Part shown: positions 14,094 through 27,886 of the stretch, in pieces | Layout: each line of letters starts with the position of its first letter | How positions within the stretch are numbered: the first letter of the stretch is position 1 | Source of the DNA: Datnioides undecimradiatus | Taxonomy: Eukaryota; Chordata; Actinopteri; Lobotiformes; Datnioididae | NCBI GenBank assembly: GCA_008933995.1 | Contig: WARS01000029.1 | Span: 16,057,131 to 16,121,130 of the forward strand | Length of the DNA: 64,000 nt | Direction of reading: 5' to 3' | The notes under the pieces: model-generated | Seen by the model: only the letters and a program-made list of their open reading frames with translations | Databases searched by the model: none | What the model was told of the DNA's origin: nothing | Position numbers and translations under genes: made by a program

Positions 14094-16110
14094 AAGGATG
14101 TGTTTGTTTGCGTGTACTGTGCAGTTGTTGGAGGGTGCATGCATGTGTTGCTTTTTGCATGACGACAGACAGATTTCTTCGCGGACACAAGCACACACAC
14201 TTGCATGTACTGTACAAATTCACACGTCGCTACTTCTGTACACACACAGAGGCTGTGTCGTCATGCAGCTACTGCACTTAAATTACATGTAAGCAATAAG
14301 GTTATGTACACGTAGCAGGGACATGTGTTGTCATCTGATGACAGCCTGCCCAGAGGTCCCTGGGGCAAAAGGCAGGGGGAGCGTTGGGTTGGGGTGGGGC
14401 AGCCTCTGGTGAGAGCCACAGGACAACAGGGTCCTTCACAGTAGCAGGAGACTCCACTCCGCAGGAGAAAAGTGAAATCTCTTTTTGAACCTCAGCCTGT
14501 AGGAGTTCATTCATTAATCGCCTTCCTCCTCCTCTTCTTCTTCTTATACCATTTCATTTCATATTCTGTATCCAAACAGGACACAACACCTCAGTGCTGC
14601 TCACAGTACTGCTTCATTGTCACTGTCAATATAATATAACAATAATCATGATAGTCATCAAGTTCGTCTTCATTGTCGTCATCAAATCCGGCACACCAGA
14701 GAAATTCAAATTGAAATCATATACAATAATATTCCATATAATTTCAAACCAAATATCTACCACAGAAACAAACTATAGAAAAAACAAACATGACAAAGAA
14801 TGATCAGTGCTGACTAAATACAACCACAACTTTACAAAAATGCAAATGTTGATTTTGTTTTCGCCGTGTTTTTGTGCTTTTTTTCCCCCTCCCAGACGTC
14901 GGCTTGGGGAGGAGCAGTTTCGCGCCACTGCTCCAAAGTGTGTTGGTAGTCAGCCTCCGTCTCTGGACTCTTTCTAGGGCATAGAGCACATACAGTACAG
15001 TGGAGCACTACAGGGCAAGATGGCAGTTATTGGCTGGGGGGCATCGCATCACTGGGGCCACACGACACAAACAACCCCAACACACAAAGGCATGGTTTCT
15101 TTAACAAGCACACAGACACAACCTGATAAATAAGACAAACAGACTGGGTCATGAGGGCCTGGGGAATTTCATGTATGTCTTTGTTCATATGTGCAGTAAA
15201 GAGATAAAGGAGAAGAATGAGTGTGTGTGTGTGCGTGATTCTGTGTGTCACTGGAGGCAATATGTGCTACATTTAACATAAAAAAATCCCCAAACAAAAT
15301 CATTTCTAAGCAAAAGGAAAGCAATTTCCCGCATGAGGGGCTCTGAAAATGTCGAAAAAGTAGCAACACATTAAGGATTCGATGTGAAATAAAGTGGGAT
15401 TTTGTGAATTACTCGGATTTCTGTTTCTGTCACCAGCTCATTAAATTAACCAGCTAACCTTCATTAGCGACAAACCACACGAAAGCACAGACGTACATTA
15501 GGTGGAGTGTGTGTGTGTGTGTCTGCCTGTCCAGAGAGAGATAGTGTGAGTCTGTTAACAATAAAAAGGGTCTTGAGAGAAGAAGACAAAGTGCAGCTGT
15601 TGAAAGAGGAGGACTAGGAACGACATGAAGTATGTACGGAAAAGGGAGGATTTAATAAACAGACTGACCTCCATGGGGTCACACCTGAATTCCTTCACTG
15701 CTATGTAATGTTCGAGTAAAGTAATCAAATTATGCAGTCAGTAAGATAACATCGTGTACAGTACCTTTCCTAGAACCAGTCACTGACGGCCTATTTCAAG
15801 CCTGAGCTCTATATCTGATTGTTAATTCAATTGCCTCCTGAATTTGGTTAAAGGGCAGACAATATTTGTGTGTATGCGTGTGTGTGTCTGTGAGTGTGTG
15901 GCTGGTGGTTAGTGGACGGGTAAAGAGCTGGTTGAACGTGCACCTCCCTCTCAGGGCTGATGTGTCTGTAGTAATCTTCTCAAGGGCTCATCAGGCCATT
16001 AGAGGGCCGGGAATGTACTTTGCCTAATCAAGCATGTTTAGTGAAACACCGGAGGAGATGCAGAGCGAGGACACGCCTGGCTGGGCAAGCCGGCCGAGAC
16101 AGAGAGGCCT

Positions 16111-16114
<4 letters not shown>

Positions 16115-16184
<70 letters not shown>
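16115..16184. repeat. (CA)35 microsatellite
   Basis: This is the longest pure dinucleotide run in the window, at 70 bp. If the long 3' UTR is real it would be transcribed as (UG)n. Confidence 0.97.
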
Positions 16185-16188
<4 letters not shown>

Positions 16189-19100
16189 GACAAGCAGCAC
16201 TCAGGTCACAGCAGAGATGGAGACGGAGAGATGAGGGGCCGGGCTGGTGGAGGGCTCCGTATCCTCAATACTAATGACCTGTTTCAGGGTGGAATGTGTA
16301 AAGAATACACTGTACTAATGCGGTGAGGCGGTGGTGCCGTAACATCATGTTCGCCCGCCTGACCTCCTCCTCTGTCCTTGCTTTCATAAATCTCTTTCAC
16401 TGGCTTGTCTCATGCAGTACGTCCACCTTCGACGAGGCACTGAACCACAACGCTGTTCTGGCGCCAACTGAAATGTGTCTGCAATGTTGAAAACCGTCAG
16501 GTATTTAATGTTTGGTTGGATTTACAATCTAGGTTGAGCCAAACATCGATTAAAATTTTGCTATATGCACATTCTTTTTACTTTTAAGGACATTATTTTC
16601 ACTTGTTGATTATAAAATAAGATCGCAGAAACAATAGGTGTCATTAGAAGTATTGTTTGCTATTGTACTGACCCCAGTATTGAAACACATCATACTAAAC
16701 CCCACCATGGTATTTCTAAATGATTTTCTACATTCAATCTTCATTAATTTCTTTTTTTTGGCCTCTTGGGGGCAGCAGAAACTGTAAACCCAGCATCAAG
16801 GCGAACAAACAAAAGACGTGTTAGCAAAAAGCTGCATATTCACACACACTCCTCCTGAGGGAATATCTCACTCATGTATTGCTCTACTATGTTTAGTTTA
16901 GTTTATTAGTTTAGTTTTTTAGCTAGTTGCTAACTAATAGCTGATATCATACAGCTGACCTCTGAGCATCACTGCTGAAAACAGCAGCTTGATGAGGGAC
17001 TGAAAATGACACTGATGAGAGCTGTGAGAGTGAACCAAACCAATTCATCTGAAAAACAAAACACTGGGCTTAAAGACTTCATATTGCTCCACAGCTTTAA
17101 ATGTAAGACTTATTTAAATTCTGGTTGTAAAAACTGAAAGATGTTATATCAGCATATGCATCCAAAAGTGCCAATTGTTGCCTGGCCAACTATATTTTGT
17201 GATATTTGTGATATTTCCTTGTGTGAGTATTTTACATCTACCATCTGACCCAAAGTCACGGTGATCTGAGTTGAGCCAAGCCGTTGTAGCTGCACTTCTT
17301 TGTATACAGTACAATGGTTTCAGTATATTGTATGGCATACATTGCTCCCACGCAGGGCCCTGACACTGTTAGCATGGATTTGTGAATGTCAAACAAAGGG
17401 CTGCTCCACCACATTACTGTCTCAATACAGAAAGGATCAAGGTTTAAAAAAGGGTGAGAATGAGAGTAAAATTGATCAAAGGAACAAAGTTTTTGCACTC
17501 AATGTGAGTAACACATTCATGAACACAAACCCAAAGAGGCTCACACATACACAAAAACACGACCACACCATGACCCAGATGAAAAAGGAAAAATAAAACA
17601 CTACTATCTCTGGATCTACATTTGAATCAGGAACAGACAAAAACAGAAAACATCAAAAGATCAGACAACACAGTGAGAGAGTAACTCCACACCCAAGTGT
17701 ACCCATGCCCATCTGTTTTCTTTATCCCGCTTTTGTGGCGAAACACACTGAAAGACAGAAAGGGATAAAGCCACAAGGGATGACCATTGTGACAGTTAGT
17801 AGTGCCCCAACTCTGGCCTCAGCCCCGGCTTCAGCCCACGGCTCCTCCCTGCCCTGGCACACCAGTGAATAACCAGAGTGGGTGAAGCACAGAAGATGCC
17901 CGGTTCTGGTTGGTACATCTCACATGACGGATGGAGCTGCTGTCCTCCTCATTGATATTCTGCAAGGCTGTGGTGCTCGGCTAGGTCCCTGACTCTTAAC
18001 GGCTATTTGTTGCCGCAGTCTCCTCCTGCTTCTGGGGCACAAAGAGGCTCAGTGTCGGGCAGAAGAGGCTGAATGGAGCTCCCAAGCGGCCGGGCCTCAC
18101 AGACCCAGTCAGACAGCCAGACAGCCACAGCTCACATTCCCTTCCTCAAATGGACTGCAGAGCCCAGGGGGGTCTCAGGTCAGGTCAGACAGACAGACCC
18201 TGTGCCATACTGAGAGGCAGATAGGGTGGGAAGAAAGGATGTGATATATTGTTCCTTTTCCCAGATGCCAGCTTTCTCTTGCATCTCTAAACATCAGCTG
18301 TCTTTGTTGAGAAAACAGTTATAAAATTTTTTATTAAATTGGCTTCATCTTCATCTAAAAATCTAAACTTGAAGATGTGTTTCTTACTAGTGTTTCTTAC
18401 TTATTATTGCTTTCATTTCTCTTCCTGATGGCTCTGTTCAGTGCTTCTCTGAGGTACTGGGAATCAGAAAAGTTACAACCCTTCACTAGCCACTGTTCAT
18501 CCATCGAAACTGATTGCTAAACACAAAGAGCTTCACAGAGACATATGGTAAAATCCATTCCTCTCTCCATGAGTGTTTGTAAAGAGGGAAAACAATGTTA
18601 ATGTCAATCTCCTCCTTACAGCCTTCATTATATAGTTATACTTCACAGTAAAAGACAGGACACTGGTTGGGGTTGTTGTGGCCACTCACATTCACACATA
18701 CGCACAATCACATACACACACACTGCATGATTCATTGAGAGTCGATGCCCACTGGCACGGCTACAACAGTTTTTTAGTCTCATCTGAAATCCATAGTAAA
18801 GCACATTGTTGTCTGCTGGATGCCACTGGCACAAACAAACAAAAGCAGAAACAAAACCTCTCACTCAAACAAGATCCATGGTGTCAAAAATGGTGAACAA
18901 AATGGCGGAGGGAGACCTTTCACATTTGGCGCTGTGAGCGAAATTGTCTTTTTTTTCGTCATCCCCACAAGTTCCTTTGAGAAATTTCCCTTTCCTTTGC
19001 ACCCCTCTCTCAATCTTGCTGTTTGTCCTGTCAAGTTGAGCTCTGTGGTTCGTACGACCTACAGAGCAGAGGGGTGCGCCTCAGATTAAGAGCAGAGGAA

Positions 19101-19334
19101 CGGAGTCGTGAGGAGAGTTTGCTCCTCTTTTTCAACTCTCTCTTTGTTTCTTTTCTCTCTGTCTCTCTCTTCAGTCAGTTGAATGACGTCAGAACATTGA
19201 ATGACAGTGAGAGAGGACAGACAAGGTAAGGTTGGACTGGGACAGTGAGTCTGAGGGGTTGATTTATTCCAGTCTGCTGTTTGAGGGAATGGGTGTTCAG
19301 AGAGAGCTTGGTGCCAGTGCTCACGTACTTCGCC

Positions 19335-20242
19335 TCACTGGCCACTGGGGGTGCGCTCTCCCATGTTTTTCCCTAGAAGATGACTGATGTCAGCCAGTTC
19401 TCCCAGCCCTCGAGGCCCGTGCATGTCGGGCCTGATGAGGCCCTGACGCTGGGGATGATAGGGTGCTCCATTGTTGCTGTTGTAGTTGAGCGGCTCGTGA
19501 CTCCAGCGAGGCTCCCCATAGTCCATGTGGGGAGTGGGAGCGGAAACCACCCTCCGTCGGTCGGGGGAGTCCTGCGGCGTGGCGGGGTAGATGTATTCTC
19601 CCGCTGAGTTCCTCAGGGTGCCGCTGGGACGACTGCCACCGTGGTCCCCTCTCTGGGTGGCTAAGATCAGGTAGCGTTGGCGCTCTGTGTGTGGGGGCAG
19701 CATGACCTCCCCTGGGTCCTCTATCCGAACCATCCCTCCACCCCCTCCGCCTCCATGCAGGAACTTGGAGCTCAGGTAGATGACAGAGTTGTTAGGGCAG
19801 GGTGTTCCCACAGCAGTGAGGAAGGTCTGGCTCTGGTCCCAGTCGGTGTCTGGGAGACGCATGGCCCGTTTCTGCTGCAGCGGGGTCTGTTCCGGAGTAG
19901 GCAGCAAACCTGGGTCCATCTCTCCTTTAGGCCAGCCGTTGGGCGTGACGAAGGGGTTGTCGGCTTGTGAACGACGCCTCTCACCGCCGCTGGTTCTCGT
20001 TACACTCATTACTGACCCGCTGCGGCCTTGCCCCAGCATGCTCTGCTCTTTGTCACTTTTGCGGCGGGCGCCGTTGGCACCGGATCCTCGGGAGTGGCGG
20101 TGGCGGTGACTCATGATCCAGCAGACAGTGAGGCCAGAGAGGATGGCTCCTGTTGCGAAGGCTGAAACAGCAGACACCACCAGCAGGTTTACAGACACCA
20201 GGCCATCAGGCTCCTCGATGAAACTCTCCTGGAGCAGCATTC
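19335..20242 (-). CDS. sema6b: sema6b terminal coding exon (window exon 12): membrane span and cytoplasmic tail
   Basis: This 908-nt exon starts after acceptor cgtag, completing a split Gly codon, and ends at a TGA stop at 19335-19337. It encodes fragment residues 453-754. EEPDGLVSVN leads into a hydrophobic segment of about 25 residues (468-493), followed by the basic cytosolic anchor SHRHRHSR. The tail of about 255 residues has the blocks LLPTPEQTPL (from 565) and SPDRRRVVSAPT (678-689), which I recognise in the human SEMA6B tail. This settles 6B over 6A, 6C and 6D. There is a Gly7 run at 616-622. Class 6 tails bind cytoskeletal partners and support reverse signalling (family knowledge). 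Confidence 0.97.
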
Positions 20243-21186
20243 CTACGAGGAGAAAGATACAATCATGCACAAAAAGAAAGCCATGAGTCAACTAGTGGAG
20301 CCATGTTAATAGCATCAGTATTTCCTGTATTAAACATGTGGGAGTTAACACACGGCGAGACAAAATGGCCTATTTTCTCTCTCCCCTATGTGGGTGGGAA
20401 TGGTCCTATGCTTTTCAGCCAAGGTATCTCTGGCTAATTGCCTTCATTACGTAAAGTGGATGGTGATTTTAATAGCTGTAATAACTGTCTTCCTGATTGA
20501 GAATAGCTCTCAACTCGAACATGTTTCACAACATTAGCTTTATGGGGAGAGATGCCAAGTCTGGCATTAATGGTGAGTAATATGTTTAAGTTTTCATAAT
20601 GTTTACAGTGAAAATCGGTTATATTTCTAATCTAAGAAGTTTTTGTACATACACTTGTTGTGATTAAAAGCAGCAGATCTGTAAATCACGTAGCAGGTAA
20701 ATACATGGATACCTCAAAAACTGGATAATTTTTTAGTTTTTGTCTAATATAAAAACACAGCCAGGACCTAATATACCAATCCATACTGTGGATTTATGAA
20801 TAAAAAGTAGTTGTACACATTTTTGCCAAAACAAATATGCTGCTATTTTTCCCTTGTTTGCATCCATATGCTAAAATCTTTTCAAAGGTGAATATACGCC
20901 ACCGTGTTTATAGATAAAGGGTACCGTATCAGCAGACAAGACCATGAATTTCTGTATTTCTTTTGTATAAGGACATGAGATGAACTCCCTCTGAGAGAAC
21001 TGTTTATGAATTATTGAAGATATGAATACAGCTAGACCACAGCGCCGGCTGCCATGGATCAATTAGGAAAATGCCAGAAGAAAAGTTGTTCTTTGCTGCA
21101 TGTGCTCCTGGGACCAACACCAACAATGAAACCGTGCCAAGGGAAGCAGATTGGAGAAAAGCAGAAGAAGGAAAGCGGAGGGTGTG

Positions 21187-21223
21187 ACAGAGAGTGAGAG
21201 AGCATGAGAGAGAGAGAGGGGAG

Positions 21224-21280
<57 letters not shown>
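21187..21280. repeat. (AG)n microsatellite and GA-rich flank
   Basis: A pure run of about 50 bp ends at 21279 and is preceded by interrupted GA units. Confidence 0.96.
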
Positions 21281-21284
<4 letters not shown>

Positions 21285-21769
21285 CCTAAAGCAAACTTGA
21301 ACATTTGGGGCCTTAGACAAACATAGTAATAGTTGTTAAATTACAACACCAATAGCGGCAGAGGGAGGACTGTCTCCACAAGGACAGTGAAATAAATCCT
21401 TTCTCACAGAAAATAAATGGATGTCATTAATAGACATTGGGAGCCACTTACTCACTTACACACAGCACAGAAACAGAGCAGAGTGAAGGACTGCAGAAGG
21501 AGCGAACATATAACGAACAGCAGCATTTAAAAAAAAACCAAACATGCTTCTATTGACTGACAAATTCATTTTTAATGGGGACAAATGGAGCTGGTTGTGG
21601 TGCAAATACTCGTAAAGCCTGGTGGTTAATTAATGTGGCCTGTGGCTTGGCATAATAAAGTGTTACTCTAGTCTACACTGTGACATTAAGCTGGGGAATG
21701 GCAGCTAAAACCCTGTGAGAGACTGCTGAACTGCTGCGCTGTGCCGGAGGGGCTCTTGCGCACATTAAA

Positions 21770-22035
21770 AGGGACAGTTGACCAAAATCAAGTAAATAGT
21801 AAAAACTATTTCTGCTCTTTCTCACCATGCAGTTTATCTAGTTTCACCTAAGATGAGGGCATATTGTTTCTTAAAGGAGAGAGCTCAGAGCTGGTTTGTG
21901 TTGGTTGAACACACGCAAAAAAAAGCATTTTCAAAGCTCTACACTTACACCTCTTTCCAAAAACAATGACACGGCAGCTAAAGAAAAACCTCAGGCTTAG
22001 TTTTTAGCTCTGTGCCACTCTGAGGAGATTGTGTG
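21770..22035 (+). repeat. probable degraded teleost interspersed repeat
   Basis: It begins GGGACAGTTGACCAAAATCA and contains CCAAAAACAATGACACGGC. This resembles a diverged copy of a common fish repeat that starts GGGACAGTTCACCC. The identification is from memory and low in confidence. Confidence 0.4.
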
Positions 22036-22214
22036 CTATTGTGTCTTGGTTAAAAAAAAATACAGAATAAAAAAAAAAAAAATCAGTAATGTCTCTGGGT
22101 AGCCATGACCTAAAGCATCTCCAAATACATAAATACAATGACCTAACAGAGTACAAAGAGAAAGACCAGAACCATGACCAGGAATAAGCACTATTGTGGT
22201 AACAGAGAGTCTAC

Positions 22215-22740
22215 TAGCTTCTCCATGAGACTTCAGTACTTAATGCTAACATCATCATGCTAACATGCTCAAAATTATGGTACAGCAGGCCATGTATTTA
22301 GCATGCTAGCAAGCATGTTAATTCTTGCTAATTGGCACAATAAACAGCTTACATCGAGGGTTATGTCATTAGCGCTGCAGGTGTTTGGTCATAAACCAAA
22401 GTAGTGGACAATTAACTAAGTAACCAGTTGATAATGCTAAATAAAAAGGGCTCACCAAATTTATTACAAAGAGAAACGTGAACGTTTATACCAAATTTCA
22501 TCAGAATCCATCCAATAGTTGCAAAGACATTTCATTCGAAACTGGACGTGTCAACCTCATAATGGCACAATGTCAGGATCATTTAACTCTGCAGGGTTAC
22601 TCTTCTGGTGACAATGAATGTCTGTTTCATGGCTATGATATGATGTTTGGGCCTGGAGCAGAGTGGTGGACTATCATTGTCACCCCTAGAGAGACACATT
22701 GCTAGCTTAGCTGAATCTATTTTGACCCAAATAAACAGGT
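22215..22740 (+). repeat. ATGCTAACATG-type interspersed repeat, copy 2
   Basis: This is a longer copy of the same family: TGCTAACATGCTC, TAGCATGCTAGCAAG, TTTGGTCATAAACCAAAG, ACCAAATTTCATCAGAATCC and ATCCAATAGTTG in the order I know for this family. Its 3' half accounts for the short open frame at 22478-22705, which is therefore not a gene. Confidence 0.65.
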
Positions 22741-23966
22741 TTAATATGAAGAGTCTGTGTTTTTTCTTTCATTGATTCAGACAGATGGTGTGTTGCCAGG
22801 CTGCAGCTTCACAGAAAAGAGAACTTAAAAGACAACTGCACTCAAAAAAGTCCAGGTAACAATTGACCAAGATTATGTTTAACCATTCATCGACCCCCAA
22901 TTTCGCCTTATAGCTTGGACAATAGATCCTCTACACCGTCAATGCGGGTTCATGCTCTCAACAAGTTTGCAGTCTCCATTGACTGAAACCTGGCATTAAT
23001 CAACTGGCCTTGTTGGTCAATCAATGTCCTTTTCAGCACTAATTAGTCCTTTATCACCAATCCAATAAGCTCAGTGATACACGTGGACACAGGCCTTAGT
23101 CACAGCCTGTTAATTATGTGGCACGCACAGTTCACTTGAGTTCACCATCACACAAATCTTCCTAAAAAGCCGGAGATCACATTTTATCAGTGGGATTGTG
23201 TTCAGTCTTATGGCGTATTTGTTTTTAATCTTTTTGTTTGCTTGATGCCACAACCTCCTCTTCCCTCATTTCCTTTGAACTTATTTTTCTTTCTTTGTTC
23301 TTCCATTTGTTCACCGCTGCTTCTGAATATTAATCTCGGAGTTATAGTTTTCCATCTAATAGTTTGATCTGCAGTGGGATTGTTAGGAAAGAATTTTTCA
23401 TTTAACATTCGCCTGACGTTAAGTCCTCACATGTGGCCTGAATTAATGCATATTAAAGTGTTTATTTAGCTGAGTATTAAGGTTTATTTAGGAGGTATGT
23501 TTTGCCCAGTGGGATGTAAAAACTTGATTGCTCAATATCTCAAAATTGCTCTGAACACAGATGGCAGCATAATTGTGATCCCATGACACATCTTTCCTCA
23601 CTTTATTCCTTCATGTTGTCACACAGCCAGCTTGTGGTAACATAGGCTAACATGCACAGACGTTAGTCTTTGTCTGCTTTTTAAGCACCCGTGTTCTTCT
23701 GTGTTTACATTGAATTTGGCATTTGTTCATTGGGAGCTGTTTTCTCCTTGAACACAATGTTGGCATCTTTGTTGCAGCAGTATAAACATAACCCTGATTC
23801 TTGCTGTATTTATTTTCAACTGCTGGGCCAATATTCAATTTGGAAGGGCTGCCAGTTTCAATCACATTACTGCTCCTCTACTCAGTAAAAAGGGTGTCCT
23901 TGGGGGCGGCAGATGCGACTAAGAAAGGCATTTGGAGGTTATCGGCATGCTCATCTACAGTAACCA

Positions 23967-23982
23967 TACACACACGCACACG

Positions 23983-24018
<36 letters not shown>
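23967..24018. repeat. (CA)n microsatellite, interrupted by CG steps
   Basis: CACACG-type variants at the 5' end give way to a pure CA run. Confidence 0.95.
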
Positions 24019-24021
<3 letters not shown>

Positions 24022-24176
24022 TCCTGGTTTAAAAAGTAAGGTAATGACTTGATTTTTTTTTTCTTCCATAAACCACAGCCCCAATGACATTGTAAACAAA
24101 AATTAAGTGCTGCGACCACAGAAAACTCAGAGCAGAGCAAGGCAGCAACATATCCGGGCAAAGCTGCAAATCTGCT

Positions 24177-24210
24177 TACTCTCTCTCTCTCACACACACA
24201 CACACGCACA
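24177..24210. repeat. compound (TC)n(AC)n microsatellite
   Basis: A short CT run passes directly into a CA run. Confidence 0.9.
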
Positions 24211-24835
24211 GACTCACACATCACATCTGGAACTGTTCTTGCTGTACTCAGCTGCAGAGGTTGTAGATATTTCCCTAACATTTACCTCAACTGTGGTCCA
24301 GGGTTGCTGTGTGGCACTTCGGATTAAATTCTGCACAGTGCAATAATACCGCTGTCATCTTCATGCAGGAGGAAAGGTCTTGACAACTTGGTGTGAGAGT
24401 TTGTGTGTGTGTGTACTAACGTTTTTAGCTGTAGAACAGAGACCGACTGGCCCTCTCTCACTCAATGTGTTTCCTCAGCTCTCTGTCTCTTTAGCACGGA
24501 CGCTCAGATATGTTAATGATTTCATGAATTTCTTTTTTGCCTGTCTTTGTTGAATGCACAACATGTAGAGGAAAATTTTTAGCCAGTGGCAATGAACTGA
24601 AACAGCCGAAGAGAATGAATGTTTTTGTGTGACAACAGGCAGGTTTACCTGCATCTCATACCGAAAGGTGACAGTAGAAGCAGCAGCTTGCACTTTCTCC
24701 TCCCTTCAACTCTCCTCTCCTCTTCCAATCCTGCTCACTTATTAAAGCTTAATAGAAGCCAACGGGCCTGCCTGTCAGCCTGACGCACACTGAGCTGCTT
24801 GTCTCGAGGCTTCCAGCTCCAATTACAGCGTAACA

Positions 24836-25120
24836 ATGAGAGGAGAGGAGACAAGAGAGGAGAGAGGAGAGGAGGGAGGAGAGGAGAGTAGAGAGGAAAG
24901 AGGGAAAGAGAAGTGAGAGGAGAGAAGAGAGGAGAAGGATCTTTTGACTTGAGGGAGAGAAGGGGAGGAGAAGCGAGGAGAGAAAAGGACATGAGACAAA
25001 GGAGGAGAGTTGAAGTGAGAGGATGAGAGCAGGAGACGACTAAAGAAAAAAGGAGAGGAGAGGAGGGTACAGGTGAAGATTAAAGAGGTGAAGATGGGAG
25101 AGAAAAGGATAGAGGAGGGG
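24836..25120. repeat. purine-rich GGAGA tract
   Basis: About 285 bp of nearly pure purine on the plus strand, built of GGAGA, GAGAGGA and AAGAG variants, with few interruptions. Confidence 0.9.
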
Positions 25121-25403
25121 AGTTTGAAGGAGAGTAGATGGAATGGCTATTTAGTATAGGCTTTTTGTGTGAAATAGACCAATATAATATAAAATACTTA
25201 AATATATATATCATGTGCATGTATATATGGCACCAGTTAACTATAAAATTCAAACCACAATGGAGCTCACACATCAGTTCATTCTTTGATATATGATTTC
25301 CTTTGTCTCTAACCCCGCAGTCATCTGTTCCTTCATTCCCTGTATCGTCCTTCCCTCCCTCCAATCCTCTTGTTAGCTGTTAATCCTCTCTCCATATCTC
25401 TTT

Positions 25404-25432
25404 CCCTCTCTCTGTCTCTCTCTCTCTCTCTT
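25404..25432. repeat. (TC)n microsatellite
   Basis: CT repeat with one G interruption. Confidence 0.9.
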
Positions 25433-26295
25433 ACCCACCACTCCTTTGATCACCAGGGGTGGTGGCATGATGGGAGTAATGGCTTCAAAACTCAAAAGCG
25501 AAGTAAAGAAACTTTTTACTCGCACACTCTCAAATCAAGGTCATTCCTGCGTGATCAAATTTAATATCAGTGCACCAAAATGATGTTTCCGTCGCACAGC
25601 GAGTGATTTTTAACGGAAGTTTTCCCTCATGTCTTCCGATGTCTCCCCACACCCCCCCACCATCTATCCTTTCTGCTGGTGAGGAAGGGAAATTAATGAA
25701 AAGCCCTGTTAGCACCATGCCAGTTGTTAAACATTTCCCTTGATTAGAGCACTGGCAGACGAATCTGTGAATCTGCACGGCCCATGCTCACTGTTTGGCG
25801 GCGCTTTTGACAATGGCCTTGTGAGCGTGTGCGTTTGAGATAAAGACACGGAGGCACACAACAAGGGAGGATTTTGAACCCAGCGTCAGTGATGGTGATG
25901 TTGATTAGAAGCGTGCATCCAAAGGATAATCACTGTTTATTACAACTTGGATCTAATTGTCATAGTTGTGTGCATCATTTCCATTGGGTATGATAGTGCT
26001 GCACTCATCAGTGTAATTGCTGAAGTCTGGAAACACTGTAGCATCACGACAATGAAGTTTGGCAAGAAATATGAGTGTTCAGACAATCAGACAAGCCAGA
26101 AAATCAAAGGTTTCCAAGCTGGCAGAGAACTCAAGGTAAATCTGAAAGGTCGAGGGACATTTCACAAGTTAAGGAGAAAAACATATTTCTTCTTCACAAA
26201 AATTATCTCATTCGTTCAAATGTGTCTCAGTGTTTTGTTTCTTCTTGTGAACTATAGGAGCGTTTTCTCTCAGCACACCCAAATCAAACAACACG

Positions 26296-26420
26296 GGTGT
26301 CTTTATGGTCGTTTTGTATCTCCTCCTTTATTTGAGTCGTTGTGGTAGTTTTATGTCTCTTTGGGGTCTTGTTTGTGTCTCTCTTCATGGCCATGTGGTC
26401 ATTTTGTGTGTGTTTGTAGT
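26296..26420 (+). repeat. degenerate minisatellite, about 21-28-bp units
   Basis: Imperfect repetitions of a TGTCTCTTTGTGGTCATTTT-like unit are visible (for example 26299, 26353, 26376 and 26398). Fish genomes commonly carry such tracts. Confidence 0.55.
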
Positions 26421-27886
26421 CATACAACTGACTTTAGCAAAGAAATGTTAACAAACGTTAACTATGACTGTTCTGTAATCAATCCATATTGCTAATGACT
26501 AAAACTAGCAGAGAAGAAGTTTTGAACCACGAAGTCAATCTGCCTCAACAGACAGTGACGTGAAGTCACATGGGATCTTGATGGGTACGGCAGCTTAGAA
26601 AGTTGCTCTGTGAAACCCAGCAGGGGGGGCTGTGTCCAACCAATGATAGAACTTTCCAGCATTAATGATCCAACACTGAAGCCCAGTTCAGGTAGTGATC
26701 GATCAGCTGTATAAATGTGAGAGAGCAAACAGGTTTGAGCATCTCTCTCTGTGATGGGTGGTTTCAGTCCTCCTTCCAGTGTTGCAATTAGGAACAAACA
26801 GTTGTGATTTCTGGTGAGGGCAGAAAGCATGTTCTTTTTAAACTTATTATTAGTGATCAAAATTATGAACAAACTAAAAAACTAAACCCAACCACTAAGA
26901 AAAAAAATGGTACCATTAGCCAATTTCACCTGCTCACAATCTTTAATGGTTTTGAATAATTTGTAGAGGTATTAGTTATTTTAGACTTCAACAAATTAAT
27001 GTGGGAACTATTTGAAGCTTCCTACAGTTTGATAAGTTCCTTAATCAAAACTCAGGCAAGGGAACTTTTATGCAGTTTGAGAGCTCGAATACATGTATCA
27101 GAAACACAGCACATCAAAACAGAACAAAGAGACTTCACAGCATCCCGGTGGACCTGTCGATGCCACGAGCACACACTTCTGAGCTTGATAGGTTACGACT
27201 GTGTCAGCGTACAGCCACTGATCTGAGGGGCTTTCATCTCCAGAATCCACCATTTCTCTGCATGTTAATGTGTTTATGCACGCAGCGATGGCGGGTATGC
27301 ACGTGACAAAGCATGTGTGCCATAGTGTGAATAAGTGTGCATAGATGTATGAATATGTGTGTGTGTTAATAAGTGACTGTGTGCACCGCCTGCACCCATG
27401 GCTCAGTGATTTTGCTCATTATCCTCCTCTCCTTCTCCTCTGTTGAAAGACTGCAGGCACTATTTTGTTTCTTGTTTTTAGCACGCCCTACTCCTTCCTG
27501 CTGTCTTACTCCCTTTCTTTTACCATCCCCATTACCTTTCTTTCAGCAGATTCACTACACCCTCTTACCCACTATTTCCACTACTGCATCACTCTCTCTT
27601 ACTCTCTCTTCTATTCCCTTTCACGTGCAAACATACAGTGCACCTCATGTTGTGAGCTGTGATGCTAACACCAATGTGTGCCCGAGGATGGGAAGAAACT
27701 GAGAAAGAATTAAAGTGCTTTAAAAAGAAGCAGCAACACTGCAGAGCTCCTTACTCGGACTAACCCTTTGCTTGCTCATAAACTGTGTTTACTCTCAGGA
27801 TGATTGTAAAACCATTTACAGTCTCTCCCTGACAATGTTTCCAAAGCAGTTGGAGGGTTCTGCACGTCTCCCTGGTTAAATAAGGG

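Larger units (their letters stand above)
13972..19334 (-). other. probable sema6b 3' UTR and downstream region, end undetermined
   Basis: No coding signal follows the stop codon on the minus strand. Candidate AATAAA polyadenylation signals on that strand lie at 19263-19268 (only 67 nt after the stop), 18330-18335 and 13972-13977. The last is followed by GT-rich sequence on the sense strand, as at a cleavage site. The tract holds several moderately GC-rich stretches (about 17790-18200 and 19000-19330) and CA repeats. Which signal is used cannot be decided from the sequence. Confidence 0.35.
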
